Position numbers and translations under genes: made by a program. Positions 6,774 to 15,251 of a stretch of 34,348 nt of DNA are shown in pieces; position 1 is the first letter of the stretch, and the number at the start of each line of letters is the position of its first letter. The DNA is from a virus: positions 1 through 34,348 of the IMG/VR virus record IMGVR_UViG_3300005607_000033. One strand, given 5' to 3'. The notes beneath the pieces are model-generated. The model was given only the letters and a program-made list of their open reading frames with translations, was not told where the DNA came from and did not search any database.

Positions 6774-7614
6774 TCCAGCGGTTGGACAGCTGGAGGTGCA
6801 TTTTAATCCGCTCCTCCAGCCGTTCCTCAAGTTCTTCGGGTTGCCTGAGTGGCTTCCGATCTGCACCGCCACACAGATCGAGGACCGCATCGTCGTGACG
6901 GCCTCGCACTGCATCCCCGACGATTCCTTCTACCTGTTCTCCGGCGGAGGCGCGGGGCCAGATGTCCAGGCGATCCACGTTGTGCGGCGGTCGAGCCTCT
7001 ATGCGGACTCGCTGGCCGCGTATCTCCGGCGCCTGCCCTCCGGCGCAACGCCCCTCCAGTACTGGTCTGGCCCGTACCCCGTGATCGATGGATTCCGCGT
7101 GGGATTTTACAGGGGCACGCTCGGACACGTCTACTACAGGGATGCGGACGTGTTGTTCAGCGGATTTAGGCTGACAGACGATTCCGACTATTCGCTTCCC
7201 GACCGCGTCGTGCCGACATCGCCGTCCGACCCGCTCTACCAGGTCGATATCGCCGTGCTCACGCTCCGCGATCCCTGGCCCGCGGTGCACCCCGTGCAGT
7301 TCGGCCCGATCCCCCGAAAGGGCGAGCAGGAGTGCTCGACAGGCTTCTCCGTTGGGCTCCGGCAGTGGTCCGGCTGCGCGACCGTGACCGTGCCGCTCAC
7401 GTACCTCGACGGCTACGGGTGGGTGACAGCCCTGGGCTCGGATGTCATGGCGTGGGCGCCGGGCGCAAGCGGGTCGCTCGTCACCAACCCTCTGACCCGG
7501 AAGACCATCGGCATTCTGACGCTGGGAGCTCCGCCCGGGTTCCTCCACAATTTTGTGGGGGTCGTCCCGAGTGGCCTGCTGCGGCTCGCGCTGGAGCGGG
7601 CCGGGGTGCGCTGA
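6685..7614 (+). CDS. Secreted chymotrypsin-like serine protease
   Basis: A 309-residue S1-type (trypsin/chymotrypsin fold) protease. The catalytic triad is visible: H75 in VVTASHC, D188 in VDIAVLTL and S262 in APGASGSLV. C60 and C76 bracket the histidine like the conserved Cys42-Cys58 disulfide of the family, and a second Cys pair lies in ECSTGF/SGCATV. The first 20 residues (FAICLLTTMIMLV after a basic start) are a typical signal peptide, so the enzyme should act outside the cytoplasm. ATG 6685 is chosen over ATG 6661 because it gives a clean signal peptide and AGAAAGGTGG lies about 11 bases upstream. The gene overlaps the VRR-NUC gene by 89 bp and its stop overlaps the next start. A secreted protease is odd in a phage replication arm; it might change the host surface or rival phages, or be acquired cargo. 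Substrate unknown. Confidence 0.82.
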   Translation: MRTASFAICLLTTMIMLVPVPGEPSPQISDPAVGQLEVHFNPLLQPFLKFFGLPEWLPICTATQIEDRIVVTASHCIPDDSFYLFSGGGAGPDVQAIHVVRRSSLYADSLAAYLRRLPSGATPLQYWSGPYPVIDGFRVGFYRGTLGHVYYRDADVLFSGFRLTDDSDYSLPDRVVPTSPSDPLYQVDIAVLTLRDPWPAVHPVQFGPIPRKGEQECSTGFSVGLRQWSGCATVTVPLTYLDGYGWVTALGSDVMAWAPGASGSLVTNPLTRKTIGILTLGAPPGFLHNFVGVVPSGLLRLALERAGVR

Positions 7615-8453
7615 TGGCGACCGCGCGCCTCGTGGTCCTGTCCGATCTCCACGTGGGGTCGATCTACGGGCTCTGGCCGGAAGGATTCCGCACGGCCGGG
7701 GGCGGAGCGTATGCGCTCAATCCGGGGCAGGCGTATCTCTGGAAGTGCTGGACCTGGACGCTTGACAAGCTGAGGGAGCTCCGCCCCACAGCCGTGATCC
7801 TGAACGGAGACATTCTCGACGGCCGCCAGCAGGCGCAGAGAGCGACCGAGGCCGTGACGGTGTCGATAACAGATCAGCAGGAAGCGGCCATCGCCCTTCT
7901 GTCGCCCCTCCGTGAGATCGCGCCGACCCTGTTCGGGGTCCAAGGAAGCGAGTACCATGACCAGACGGCAGGGGAAGCGTGCGAGGCGGTCTACAAGGCG
8001 CTCGGGTGCGCGACCTATGACGGCCCGGGGGTCGGATTTTATGGGAAGGAGACGCTCGATCTCAAGGTCGGACACACGATCATCAATGTGTCGCACGGCA
8101 TCAGCGTGTCCGGGGGACTGTACCGTGCGACGGCGCCCGACCGCGAGGGTGTGTGGTCGGCCCTCGCGGGCAAGGAGGGGCGCACGCCCGCCGCGCATGT
8201 CGTGGTGCGGAGCCACGCGCATCACTGGGTGTACGTGCAGCACCCGACGAAGCACATCCTCATCACGCCGTGCTGGCAGCTCCAGACTCGGTACATGCGG
8301 AGGCTCTCGGCCTACCGCATGTTGCCCGACATCGGGTTCGTGACAATAGAAATCGACACGGAGGTGAAGCCGAGCTATGCCGAGGATCCTGTGCGCATCT
8401 CCCGAACCCTCTTCGGGCTCCCCGAGCGACGCCCCGCGGCGCTCAAGCTCTGA
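7614..8453 (+). CDS. Calcineurin-like metallophosphoesterase
   Basis: A 279-residue member of the metallophosphoesterase superfamily. Metal-site motifs: D11-x-H13 in VLSDLHVG, the NGD motif with D66 in ILNGDILDG, a GSEYHD motif at 111-116 where most members have GNH[DE], a later VSHG histidine, and SHAHHW near residue 201. The usual Asn ligand is therefore replaced by Ser at 112 or supplied by neighbouring residues. Members cut phosphoesters in nucleic acids, nucleotides or proteins; phage versions are common but mostly uncharacterised. The ATG overlaps the protease stop (TGATG-type junction), so the two are translationally coupled. A DNA-end or nucleotide-processing role would suit the neighbours, but nothing in the sequence fixes the substrate. 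Confidence 0.85.
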   Translation: MATARLVVLSDLHVGSIYGLWPEGFRTAGGGAYALNPGQAYLWKCWTWTLDKLRELRPTAVILNGDILDGRQQAQRATEAVTVSITDQQEAAIALLSPLREIAPTLFGVQGSEYHDQTAGEACEAVYKALGCATYDGPGVGFYGKETLDLKVGHTIINVSHGISVSGGLYRATAPDREGVWSALAGKEGRTPAAHVVVRSHAHHWVYVQHPTKHILITPCWQLQTRYMRRLSAYRMLPDIGFVTIEIDTEVKPSYAEDPVRISRTLFGLPERRPAALKL

Positions 8454-8679
8454 GAAGCCTGTTCCCGACTGGACGTGGGAGGACCTCGACCGCGCCATCG
8501 GCGCTCCGGGGCCGTCGAGCGACCCCGGCTACACGGTGCGGGAGTACGCCGCTCGGAAGGGGATCCCCGTGCGCACGGCCTATGATAGAATCCGCAAGGC
8601 CGTCGAGCGCGGGAGCCTCATCAAGGGAACCCGCCTGATCGGGGGACGGCGCGTGTCGGTCTACCGTCCCGCGACGTGA
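8377..8679 (+). CDS. Small winged-helix-like DNA-binding protein
   Basis: A 100-residue protein starting at ATG 8377 with GGAGGTGA upstream, overlapping the phosphoesterase gene by 77 bp. The first 45 residues are Pro/Ser-rich. Residues about 52-85 read as a helix-turn-helix: YTVREYAARKGIPVRTAYDR, a recognition helix with IRKAVERGSL, then strands (GTRLIGG, RRVSVYRP) that could form a wing. This suggests a transcription factor or DNA-binding regulator, perhaps switching early to late expression as it is the last gene of the plus-strand arm. Its 3' end overlaps the endolysin 3' end on the other strand by 19 bp. Confidence 0.6.
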   Translation: MPRILCASPEPSSGSPSDAPRRSSSEKPVPDWTWEDLDRAIGAPGPSSDPGYTVREYAARKGIPVRTAYDRIRKAVERGSLIKGTRLIGGRRVSVYRPAT

Positions 8680-9164
8680 TCGATCCCGTTCACGGCGCGC
8701 CGCATCCAGCCGAGCAGGAATGCCCGCAGCGACGGGTTGGACGCGGCGAGCTGCGCGTACTCGACCGCCAGCCGAGCGCGGATCTCCTGGAGGAGTGCCC
8801 GAGGGTTGCACCCGTTCGCCGCTGCGGCCGTGATCGGGCCGAACACGCCGTCGACTGCGATGCGTGTCGGCCCGACGGCATTCACGGCCTCCTGCAGGAT
8901 GCGCACGGCCCTGGCGGTCCCCAGGTTCACGGCCGCGTCGAACACCTTGGTCGCCACGTCTTGGTCGAGGAGCGCGTCGTACTGCCAGTAGTCGCGCTTG
9001 TAGATCGCCTTCGCCTGCTCCAGGGTCAGATTCTTGATGTCGAGCTCCGGGTACTGGCGCTTGCTGATCCCGTACTTCGTCTCCCCGCCCGGATCGCGCG
9101 GGTCGAACGAGTACCCGCCCTCATGCGCGAGCACGATAGGGATCGCAAGGTCGAACGAGGCCAT
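8661..9164 (-). CDS. Endolysin, GH108-type muramidase with PG-binding C-terminal domain
   Basis: A 167-residue lysis enzyme. The N-terminus carries the glycoside hydrolase 108 signature: AHEGGYSFDPRDPGG with catalytic Glu at 15, then TKYGISKRQYP and a DYWQYD segment. Residues about 88-160 match the family's peptidoglycan-binding companion domain (NLGTARAVRILQ, VDGVFGPIT). It cuts the glycan strands of peptidoglycan for release of progeny. There is no signal peptide, so it should rely on the holin-like protein encoded just upstream (9169-9393). ATG 9164 is chosen because GGAGGT lies just before it and the family begins at MASFDLAIPI. It is the last gene of the late operon and overlaps the convergent plus-strand gene. 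Confidence 0.9.
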   Translation of the reverse strand: MASFDLAIPIVLAHEGGYSFDPRDPGGETKYGISKRQYPELDIKNLTLEQAKAIYKRDYWQYDALLDQDVATKVFDAAVNLGTARAVRILQEAVNAVGPTRIAVDGVFGPITAAAANGCNPRALLQEIRARLAVEYAQLAASNPSLRAFLLGWMRRAVNGIDHVAGR

Positions 9165-9168
9165 GCGC

Positions 9169-9393
9169 TTACCTCCGGAAGAGCGCGCTGAAGACGGCCG
9201 CGCCGAATGCCACATAGAGGCCGATGACCAGCTGCCAGAGGAGCTTGAGCTGAGCAGGGAGATGGTTAGTAACGTGAGAGCGCACGACAGCCAGGTCTTC
9301 CTCCAGCTTGGCAAGGCGCGCGTGGATCCCGTCACGAAACTCCTCCTTCGCTTCGAGCGTGGCGAGGCGCTCTTCCACCGTGGGCGCATCCAT
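9169..9393 (-). CDS. Holin-like protein (XhlA-type, coiled coil plus one membrane segment)
   Basis: A 74-residue protein. Residues about 5-45 are a charged coiled-coil region (TVEERLATLEAKEEF, ARLAKLEEDLAVVRSHV); residues about 51-70 form one membrane span (LLWQLVIGLYVAFGAAVF) with a short basic tail ALFRR. This topology is that of hemolysin XhlA/small phage holin families. The start at 9393 follows GGAGGTGAC; the frame is open further upstream but without this character. The gene lies four bases before the endolysin start, the usual holin-endolysin pair. It would permeabilise the inner membrane and give the endolysin access to the wall. Confidence 0.72.
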   Translation of the reverse strand: MDAPTVEERLATLEAKEEFRDGIHARLAKLEEDLAVVRSHVTNHLPAQLKLLWQLVIGLYVAFGAAVFSALFRR

Positions 9394-9401
9394 GGATGTC
9401 G

Positions 9402-12400
9402 TCACCTCCCTCCGAGCGAGGGGGGCTTCGGCCCCTTCGGGAGACCGGGGAGGCCGAGGCCCCCGGAGACCTGTCCTTCTGTCGCATAGAACGGTGTGAG
9501 ACCGAACAGATAGAGCCACAGCTGGTCGCGCGGAATCTGCAGACCCGCCTTGAGATTGAAAATGTTTACGATTGGGGTGGGAAGGATATCGCTTCCGACG
9601 AGCTTGGCAAGATCTTCAAAGTCGACTGGCTTGTGCCCTGGTCCCAAAAGAGTTATTGCATCAGCAAGCATTCGCACGGGAACGCCTGATTTCGACTTGG
9701 CCTCCCAGACAACGGGGCGGAAATCGGGCTTCGCCTGCGGATCTCCTGCTCTCTTCAGATATTCCTGGTAGGCATATTCTGCCAGGTGATATCCGAGAAT
9801 CTCGGCGTCTGTCGTGTACTCCTTGATGCGGAAGTACTCGCCCTTTCTCTTCCTCTTGTCGATCTTTTCTCCGATTCTGATGTCGAACTTGTGGTATCCG
9901 GGATTATTCGCGGCCCAGGTTCCTGTGACGGCATACTGGATAGAGTTCGTCCACAGAAATTGCAGGACCATAGCACGAAAATTGATGGCATTGGCGACCT
10001 TCATCATTACGAGGCGTTCTTCGGGAGAGACCGCCGCAGGCAGGTATCGCCCCCCTACGAGTTTTCCTCCGATGCGGGTTCCTGATTGCGCCAGCGAGGC
10101 GTATTCTCCGAACGTGTAATGTATAGCAAAGAGAAGGGTGTTGCCGTATTTCTGGAGCCACAGCGGGAGCATCGAGCGCGGAATGCTCCCAAACCGAGTG
10201 GCCACGAGGGCGGCGGCCACGCGCCCCGCGCGTTCTTCAGGAAGACGGACGCGCACGCCGTTCTCATAGACATCCTTCTCCATGAGGAGTGCCTTCAGGC
10301 GCTTGTACGCGAATCCTTGGAGAGCGGGAGCGAGACGCTGGAAGAGCAGATCTTCGGCGACCCGGTAGACGGCCTTGCCGACCGGAAGAATGATTGTCGA
10401 CGTGGCGAGAGCGCGCACCCACGGATATCTCTCTGCGAGCCGATTGAAGAGTTCTCCCGAGAATGTCGAGAACTCACGGTGGAGAACGTCGACATCGAGG
10501 CCGTTCTGCTTCATCTCGGCATAGATGGGATCGAGGCGCCGAAACTCCTCATACGCACGAATGACGTCCGGCCACTTCCACGGCAGAAGGATATCGGGGG
10601 CGATGGAGGCAGCCGCTCCGATCAGGGTGCGGCCGTGGAAGATCGGGTTCCAGCCTATGATGAGCTTGCGGAGATCCGACGGAATCCCCCAAAGAGGGCG
10701 CCCTCCTGAGGGACCGACATAGCGGTCGAGGACCTCAACGAGCGGCTTCGGCGCATACATCGTGTAGGGCCGGAGCTCGCTGACAGAGAGGACCTGCTCG
10801 TATCCAGGAAGCTTGACAGGAGAGAGCAGACCAAGGTTCTCGAAGACGTTCAGGATGGAGTGCGTGGCGGTTGCGTCGGCTGAGTGCGTGATTCGGCGCG
10901 TGATGATGTCGAGGGGGTCGTAGACGGGCTTCAGCCCAATCCTCTCAGCAAGAGCATGGTTCAGCTTCTGCGGCTTCACGTGGTGGAATTTCGTAATGAG
11001 ACCCCGGCGCTCCTCGCTGATCTTTGTTCCCACTTCAAGATAGGACCCTGATTCTCCGAAGAGGTCCTTTGAGAGCTCGTTCTCGAATCCGTCGGCGAGG
11101 GACGCGGCTTCCTCAGCCGTCTTCCCCGCCGCCTCGGCAACCTTCATGAAGGCCGCTTTCGGTGTGTGGTTGGGCAGGAGGCCGCGGTACGTTTGCAGGA
11201 AATCTCCAACATTCTCGATGCCTGCTGTTTTCGCGAGATAGCCGGGAAGGAGAGCATCTCCGCGCTCAATCCACAACTTCGCGAGCGCAGTGGGGATCTC
11301 CTCGGGGTTCTTGAAGAAGAGCGCGAGGTACCGGTCCCGCTTGGGATAGACGTATCCCACTGCCTTCTCCGCCTTATAGAGGGCATCGAGGACGGCTGTC
11401 ACATAGGACGCCATGCGTTTGACCCCTTCGGGGGCGTTTGGATCTGGAGTCAAGACCTGGCGGCCGACCCGCTCCCAATCTGCTTTTGTAACGACACCGA
11501 CTCGCCGACCTTCGTCGACGAGGAATCTCCTGATCTTCTCGATGTAAAACTGAACAGTGGATACGTAAGACTCTGCGCCTTTGACGGCCTCTAGCCCTTT
11601 GACACCCTCTTCAGTGAGCCCCCCCTCGCGCAAAACCTGCGCATCTTTTGAAATGAGATAGCCGGGAAAATTCACGCGCGTTAGGGCGCTTACAAGAGGC
11701 TGAAGGATCGGCCGAATCGCACGGAGTTCGGGAGGAACGTTGACAATGTATCGATAGGGAGAGATCTTTGTCAGCGCATCGGCGACTTGCTCCTTTACCT
11801 CATTCGGGCCCTGTGGGGGGCGGTTCGCTTCGGTCGGACCCCGGCTCGTGTAGACGGAGTCGGTATACGTCACTCCCGACTGAGGGTCGATGGCGGGGCT
11901 TCGCCCGCGCACGGCTCCGACCGATTCGGCCATCTCGCGCTTGGCGGTCGCCTCGGCCGCCTTCTCCGCGTAGGTCGCCTTCCCCGTGCGAGGCGAAATG
12001 AGGCGCTGGAGATCGCGTGGGAGCTCTCCCACGCGGGGAGACGGCCCCGGAGGGTCGAGACGCCAGTGCGGCTCGGGCAAAGGCGCAGGGTGCAGGGTAA
12101 CAGTAGGTTGCGGTGGGAGCCCCGGAGACAGCGTTCCGGGAGACTGCACGACCCTGATCTGGGTCTTGCCGCCCGCGTGCTCGGCGACTCGCCATGTTCC
12201 GGCGGGCGTTTCTCCGAGAGGTTCCGCCAGCGGAGAGCGGACGATCTGCGGAGCGGGAACGCGCACCTCGGGGCGGAGCGGGGTCGCTCCGACCGGGGCT
12301 CCGGGGCGCGTGGCAGGAGGTGTCGGCGTCAGGACCTTCTGCGCGACGGCGGAGGTCGCCGCCCGCGCGGCCGCGTGCGCCGCCTCTCCCTGCGCTCCGG

Positions 12401-13745
12401 TCGGAGGGTGCGCGGCGGGGGTCGATGCCGCTTCTCTCTCCAGATCCGCTATAGCGCGGGCGCGAGCGAGATTGCCCTTGAGCACGAAGAACCCCTTGAG
12501 CCCCGGCAACAGGAGAAGCGTGTTTGTTACGGTCAGCTGAGGATCGCGCTTGAACTCTTCGAACCACCAGGCCCAGACATTCTCCGGGATCTTCTCGGCC
12601 AGCAGGAGCGTGGCCTTCGCGGGAGGGATGTTGTGCGCCCTTGCCCACGCATAGTAGTCTTCGATGTACTGGCGCGCCGCCTGAACGGTTGGAAAGGCGT
12701 CCTTCTCGTAGGCTTTCGCCGCGGCCACGTGGCCCGCGACGACCTGTTCAGCCTTTTGGCGGTCTCCGATGAGCGTATAGTACACGCCCTGAACGATCCC
12801 CGCGACATCGTTCGCGATCCCTCCGAGAATCGCCACCGCATCGTGGTGAATGGCGGCGATGGGCTGGAGAGCTCCCGCGACGAACTGGCCTCCGACGATC
12901 AGGGGCTGCCGCACGACGGGGGTCACGCCGGGGAATGTCAGGGCCCGAGCGAACTTGTTCCACAGGCGGTCGACGGCTTCAACGTAATTGTGCGTCTCGG
13001 TTGGGAGCGCGGCCCCCTTGTCGATGTTCGCAATGACCCGGGAGTACCCGCCATTGTAGGCCGCGAGCGCCATCTTCCATGCCGTTCGGTCGTCCATCGC
13101 GGGGTAGCGCGTCGTCAGATCATCGTGCAGCCTCCGCAGATAGAGCGCTCCGTACAGGAGCTGGAGACCTGGCTTGGAGGCAACCTGCTGGGGATCGACA
13201 CCGAGCCCTCTCACGGTCTCCGGCATGAGCTGGGTCAGCCCGAACGCTCCCGCCTTCGAGACGGCCTTCGGATTCCACCCCGACTCCTGAGTGACGAGTC
13301 CCAAGAACAGAGGCACCGGGATCCCGAACGCTTGCGCCGTCTTCACAGCTTGTGCGTACCAGGGCGAACGCGGAATGCCGGGCGGAGGCTCCGGCGCGGT
13401 CGGTGTCGGAGCAGGCGCCGACGGCGCTGTGAGCCGGACCCCGCCGGGCGGGAGCTGCTCGCGGGTTGGGATCTCGCGCACATCGGCGCCGGCGCCGGTC
13501 GGGGGGATCGCGCGCGTGCCTGCGTCATCCTCGCTCTTCTGAAGAGGAGGCGGTGCGCCTCTTACAGAGATGATAGGCGAGGGCGTGCCTGCGTCATCCT
13601 CGCTCTTCTGAAGAGGAGGCGGTGCGCCTCTTACAGAGATGATAGGCGAGGGCGTGCTAGGCGCATCTCGCACGGATCCAATCAGCGGGGACTGCGACGG
13701 AATCTCGCTCGGCGCGCCTCTGACAGCGATGATGGGATCAGCCAT
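9402..13745 (-). CDS. Giant internal virion protein with lytic transglycosylase domain (1447 aa)
   Basis: The largest gene of the window. Residues 1-95 form a Pro-rich, repetitive leader with several copies of a [P/S]-I-x-x-VRGAP motif. Residues about 115-265 form an SLT/goose-type lysozyme domain: catalytic E154 in TQESGWNP, then AFGLTQLMPETV and AAYNGGY. A hydrophobic region follows near residue 410 (NTLLLLPGLKGFFVL), then an Ala/Pro-rich linker with VAQKVLTPTPP, and a long helical C-terminal half with aromatic-rich stretches. Size, domain order and place near the end of the structural operon resemble T7 gp16-type ejection proteins, which enter the cell envelope at infection and open peptidoglycan locally. 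ATG 13745 overlaps the stop of the upstream gene (TGATG). The codons for the C-terminal third look less GC-rich than the flanks. Lytic domain: confident; ejection role: inference. Confidence 0.8.
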   Translation of the reverse strand: MADPIIAVRGAPSEIPSQSPLIGSVRDAPSTPSPIISVRGAPPPLQKSEDDAGTPSPIISVRGAPPPLQKSEDDAGTRAIPPTGAGADVREIPTREQLPPGGVRLTAPSAPAPTPTAPEPPPGIPRSPWYAQAVKTAQAFGIPVPLFLGLVTQESGWNPKAVSKAGAFGLTQLMPETVRGLGVDPQQVASKPGLQLLYGALYLRRLHDDLTTRYPAMDDRTAWKMALAAYNGGYSRVIANIDKGAALPTETHNYVEAVDRLWNKFARALTFPGVTPVVRQPLIVGGQFVAGALQPIAAIHHDAVAILGGIANDVAGIVQGVYYTLIGDRQKAEQVVAGHVAAAKAYEKDAFPTVQAARQYIEDYYAWARAHNIPPAKATLLLAEKIPENVWAWWFEEFKRDPQLTVTNTLLLLPGLKGFFVLKGNLARARAIADLEREAASTPAAHPPTGAQGEAAHAAARAATSAVAQKVLTPTPPATRPGAPVGATPLRPEVRVPAPQIVRSPLAEPLGETPAGTWRVAEHAGGKTQIRVVQSPGTLSPGLPPQPTVTLHPAPLPEPHWRLDPPGPSPRVGELPRDLQRLISPRTGKATYAEKAAEATAKREMAESVGAVRGRSPAIDPQSGVTYTDSVYTSRGPTEANRPPQGPNEVKEQVADALTKISPYRYIVNVPPELRAIRPILQPLVSALTRVNFPGYLISKDAQVLREGGLTEEGVKGLEAVKGAESYVSTVQFYIEKIRRFLVDEGRRVGVVTKADWERVGRQVLTPDPNAPEGVKRMASYVTAVLDALYKAEKAVGYVYPKRDRYLALFFKNPEEIPTALAKLWIERGDALLPGYLAKTAGIENVGDFLQTYRGLLPNHTPKAAFMKVAEAAGKTAEEAASLADGFENELSKDLFGESGSYLEVGTKISEERRGLITKFHHVKPQKLNHALAERIGLKPVYDPLDIITRRITHSADATATHSILNVFENLGLLSPVKLPGYEQVLSVSELRPYTMYAPKPLVEVLDRYVGPSGGRPLWGIPSDLRKLIIGWNPIFHGRTLIGAAASIAPDILLPWKWPDVIRAYEEFRRLDPIYAEMKQNGLDVDVLHREFSTFSGELFNRLAERYPWVRALATSTIILPVGKAVYRVAEDLLFQRLAPALQGFAYKRLKALLMEKDVYENGVRVRLPEERAGRVAAALVATRFGSIPRSMLPLWLQKYGNTLLFAIHYTFGEYASLAQSGTRIGGKLVGGRYLPAAVSPEERLVMMKVANAINFRAMVLQFLWTNSIQYAVTGTWAANNPGYHKFDIRIGEKIDKRKRKGEYFRIKEYTTDAEILGYHLAEYAYQEYLKRAGDPQAKPDFRPVVWEAKSKSGVPVRMLADAITLLGPGHKPVDFEDLAKLVGSDILPTPIVNIFNLKAGLQIPRDQLWLYLFGLTPFYATEGQVSGGLGLPGLPKGPKPPSLGGR
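13514..13651 (-). repeat. Two identical 69-bp tandem repeats in the giant virion protein
   Basis: Two adjacent 69-bp units (13514-13582 and 13583-13651) encode a 23-residue repeat containing PIISVRGAP and LQKSEDDAG. The unit length keeps the frame. Degenerate copies of the VRGAP core lie further toward the N-terminus (IIAVRGAP, LIGSVRDAP). Perfect identity suggests recent duplication and possible length variation. Confidence 0.9.
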
Positions 13746-15250
13746 CACTTCACCTGCGCCCACCACGTTGTGCCATCAGACAGCCAGTCGCGTCCATCTC
13801 GGGTCGTTGCGATTTGATTCGGAAATCGAGACGCCGGAGGCATTCCCGGAGGGGGCGCGACACCAGCCCGCCATTTGCTTCCGTCCGCAAGAGTCTTAAT
13901 CCCGCCTCCTGCTCCTCCTGATTGCGGTGCGGGCTGTGCAGGGGGACTCTGCGATGGCGTGGGCTGAGCCGGTGCCTGAGACGCTCCTGCTCCTGTGGAG
14001 CTCGGTGTCTGCTGCGATGTCTGCTGTGACAGAGCGTCATCAATGATCTGGAGATACTGCCGCTGAAGAGCTTTGAGCTGGTCGATCCCGCTCTGCGCCT
14101 CGCTGATCCTCTGGTCGATCTCGTCGAGCATCTCCTTTCCCTCGTCGCGCCCGATCTGCTTCGTCGCGATGGCCGACTTGACGATCAGGCGCTGACGTTG
14201 CAGATTCACGATCTCGCGCTGAGCGTTCGTAATGTTCGTTGTCAGGTTTGTGACGAGCGCTTTCGCGGCGTTCAGGTTTGCGACTGTCGGCTTCTGGAGG
14301 AGAGCATCTGCGCGCTTGAGATTCGCCTCCGAGTTCTGCAGGGCTGCGAACGCCTTCTTGTGGGAATCCTCGATGCCTGCGAGAATCGCCTGCGCACGGG
14401 CCGACGCAACCTGCGTCTGCGCCTTCGTGAGATCGACCTTTGCCTCCGTCAAAGTCTTCAGTGCGCCGAGGTAGTCCCCGTGCGCGAGAAGGTCCTGCGC
14501 GCGCGCCAGAGCTTCCTTCGAGCGGGCGGCCTCCATGTCCGTGCGGCCCTTGAGCTCGTCGATTCGCGCCTGCACGAGCTGGGAGATCTCGGTGACGGCG
14601 GCCTTCGCCTCTTCGGGAATCTCAAACCCATAACGCTTCGCGACGGTTTCGAGAGCCGCAAGCGCCCCAAGCTTCTGCATGGGTCCGGCATTGGGATTGT
14701 ACAGGGCCTGCGTGACTTGTGCGCTGAGCTTGAGCGCTGCATCCGGCGAGATGTACGGCGGCGCGTTCAGGAATGCGTTCGGCAGGTCGATTCCTGTCTC
14801 CTCTTTCAGCGTCTGCGCATACGCCCTGCGAGCGTCGGGCGGCATCGCGAGGAGGTCCGGGAGCTTGTCGAGGATCGTTGCGCGCTCTTTCGGGCCATAT
14901 GCCAGTGTGGCGACGGTCCGCGGCGTGATCCCTCCTGGGGGAATGGGGATGTTCAGCCCCTTGAACAGGTCCGAGAGCTTCGCTTGGACTGTCGGGTCCT
15001 GCAGGAGGGCCGGGTTCCCCTGGAGGAGCGGGAGCATCGTCTGGAGAGTCTCCTGCAGCTGCTTCTGCTGCTCGGTCTGGAGCTGGATCTCCCGGAGCTT
15101 CTGCTCCGTGATCAGCCTCTCGTACTCCGGCTTCTGGAGCTGCCCCTGCGTGTAGCCCGACACCGCCGACTGCAGGAGCTGGCCCAGGAGGTCCGGCGCG
15201 AATCCCTGCGGCGGAACGGGCGGAAGCGGTCCAATCTGAGGAATCGGCAT
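13745..15250 (-). CDS. Coiled-coil internal virion protein candidate (501 aa)
   Basis: A 501-residue, strongly helical protein. The N-terminus is Pro-rich (IPQIGPLPPVPPQG), followed by Gln/Glu-rich coiled coil (residues about 45-75, with EQKLREIQLQTEQQKQLQE), a central part with GGITPRTVATLAYGP, and long coiled coils from about 215 to 400 (LKGRTDMEAARSKEALARA, NAQREIVNLQRQRLIV). Then a Gln/Ser/Pro linker and a compact C-terminal WLSDGTTWWAQVK. No family is recognised. Its place directly before the transglycosylase protein, and overlapping its start, suggests a second ejection/internal core protein. There is no signal peptide or membrane span. Confidence 0.65.
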   Translation of the reverse strand: MPIPQIGPLPPVPPQGFAPDLLGQLLQSAVSGYTQGQLQKPEYERLITEQKLREIQLQTEQQKQLQETLQTMLPLLQGNPALLQDPTVQAKLSDLFKGLNIPIPPGGITPRTVATLAYGPKERATILDKLPDLLAMPPDARRAYAQTLKEETGIDLPNAFLNAPPYISPDAALKLSAQVTQALYNPNAGPMQKLGALAALETVAKRYGFEIPEEAKAAVTEISQLVQARIDELKGRTDMEAARSKEALARAQDLLAHGDYLGALKTLTEAKVDLTKAQTQVASARAQAILAGIEDSHKKAFAALQNSEANLKRADALLQKPTVANLNAAKALVTNLTTNITNAQREIVNLQRQRLIVKSAIATKQIGRDEGKEMLDEIDQRISEAQSGIDQLKALQRQYLQIIDDALSQQTSQQTPSSTGAGASQAPAQPTPSQSPPAQPAPQSGGAGGGIKTLADGSKWRAGVAPPPGMPPASRFPNQIATTRDGRDWLSDGTTWWAQVK

Positions 15251-15251
15251 G

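Noticed and set aside
13514-13651. Tandem 69-bp repeats as a CRISPR array
   Set aside because: Copies are directly adjacent without spacers and lie in frame within a coding region.
11787-13817. Plus-strand open frame opposite the transglycosylase protein
   Set aside because: Shadow; the repeat and lysozyme domain are coherent only in the minus frame.
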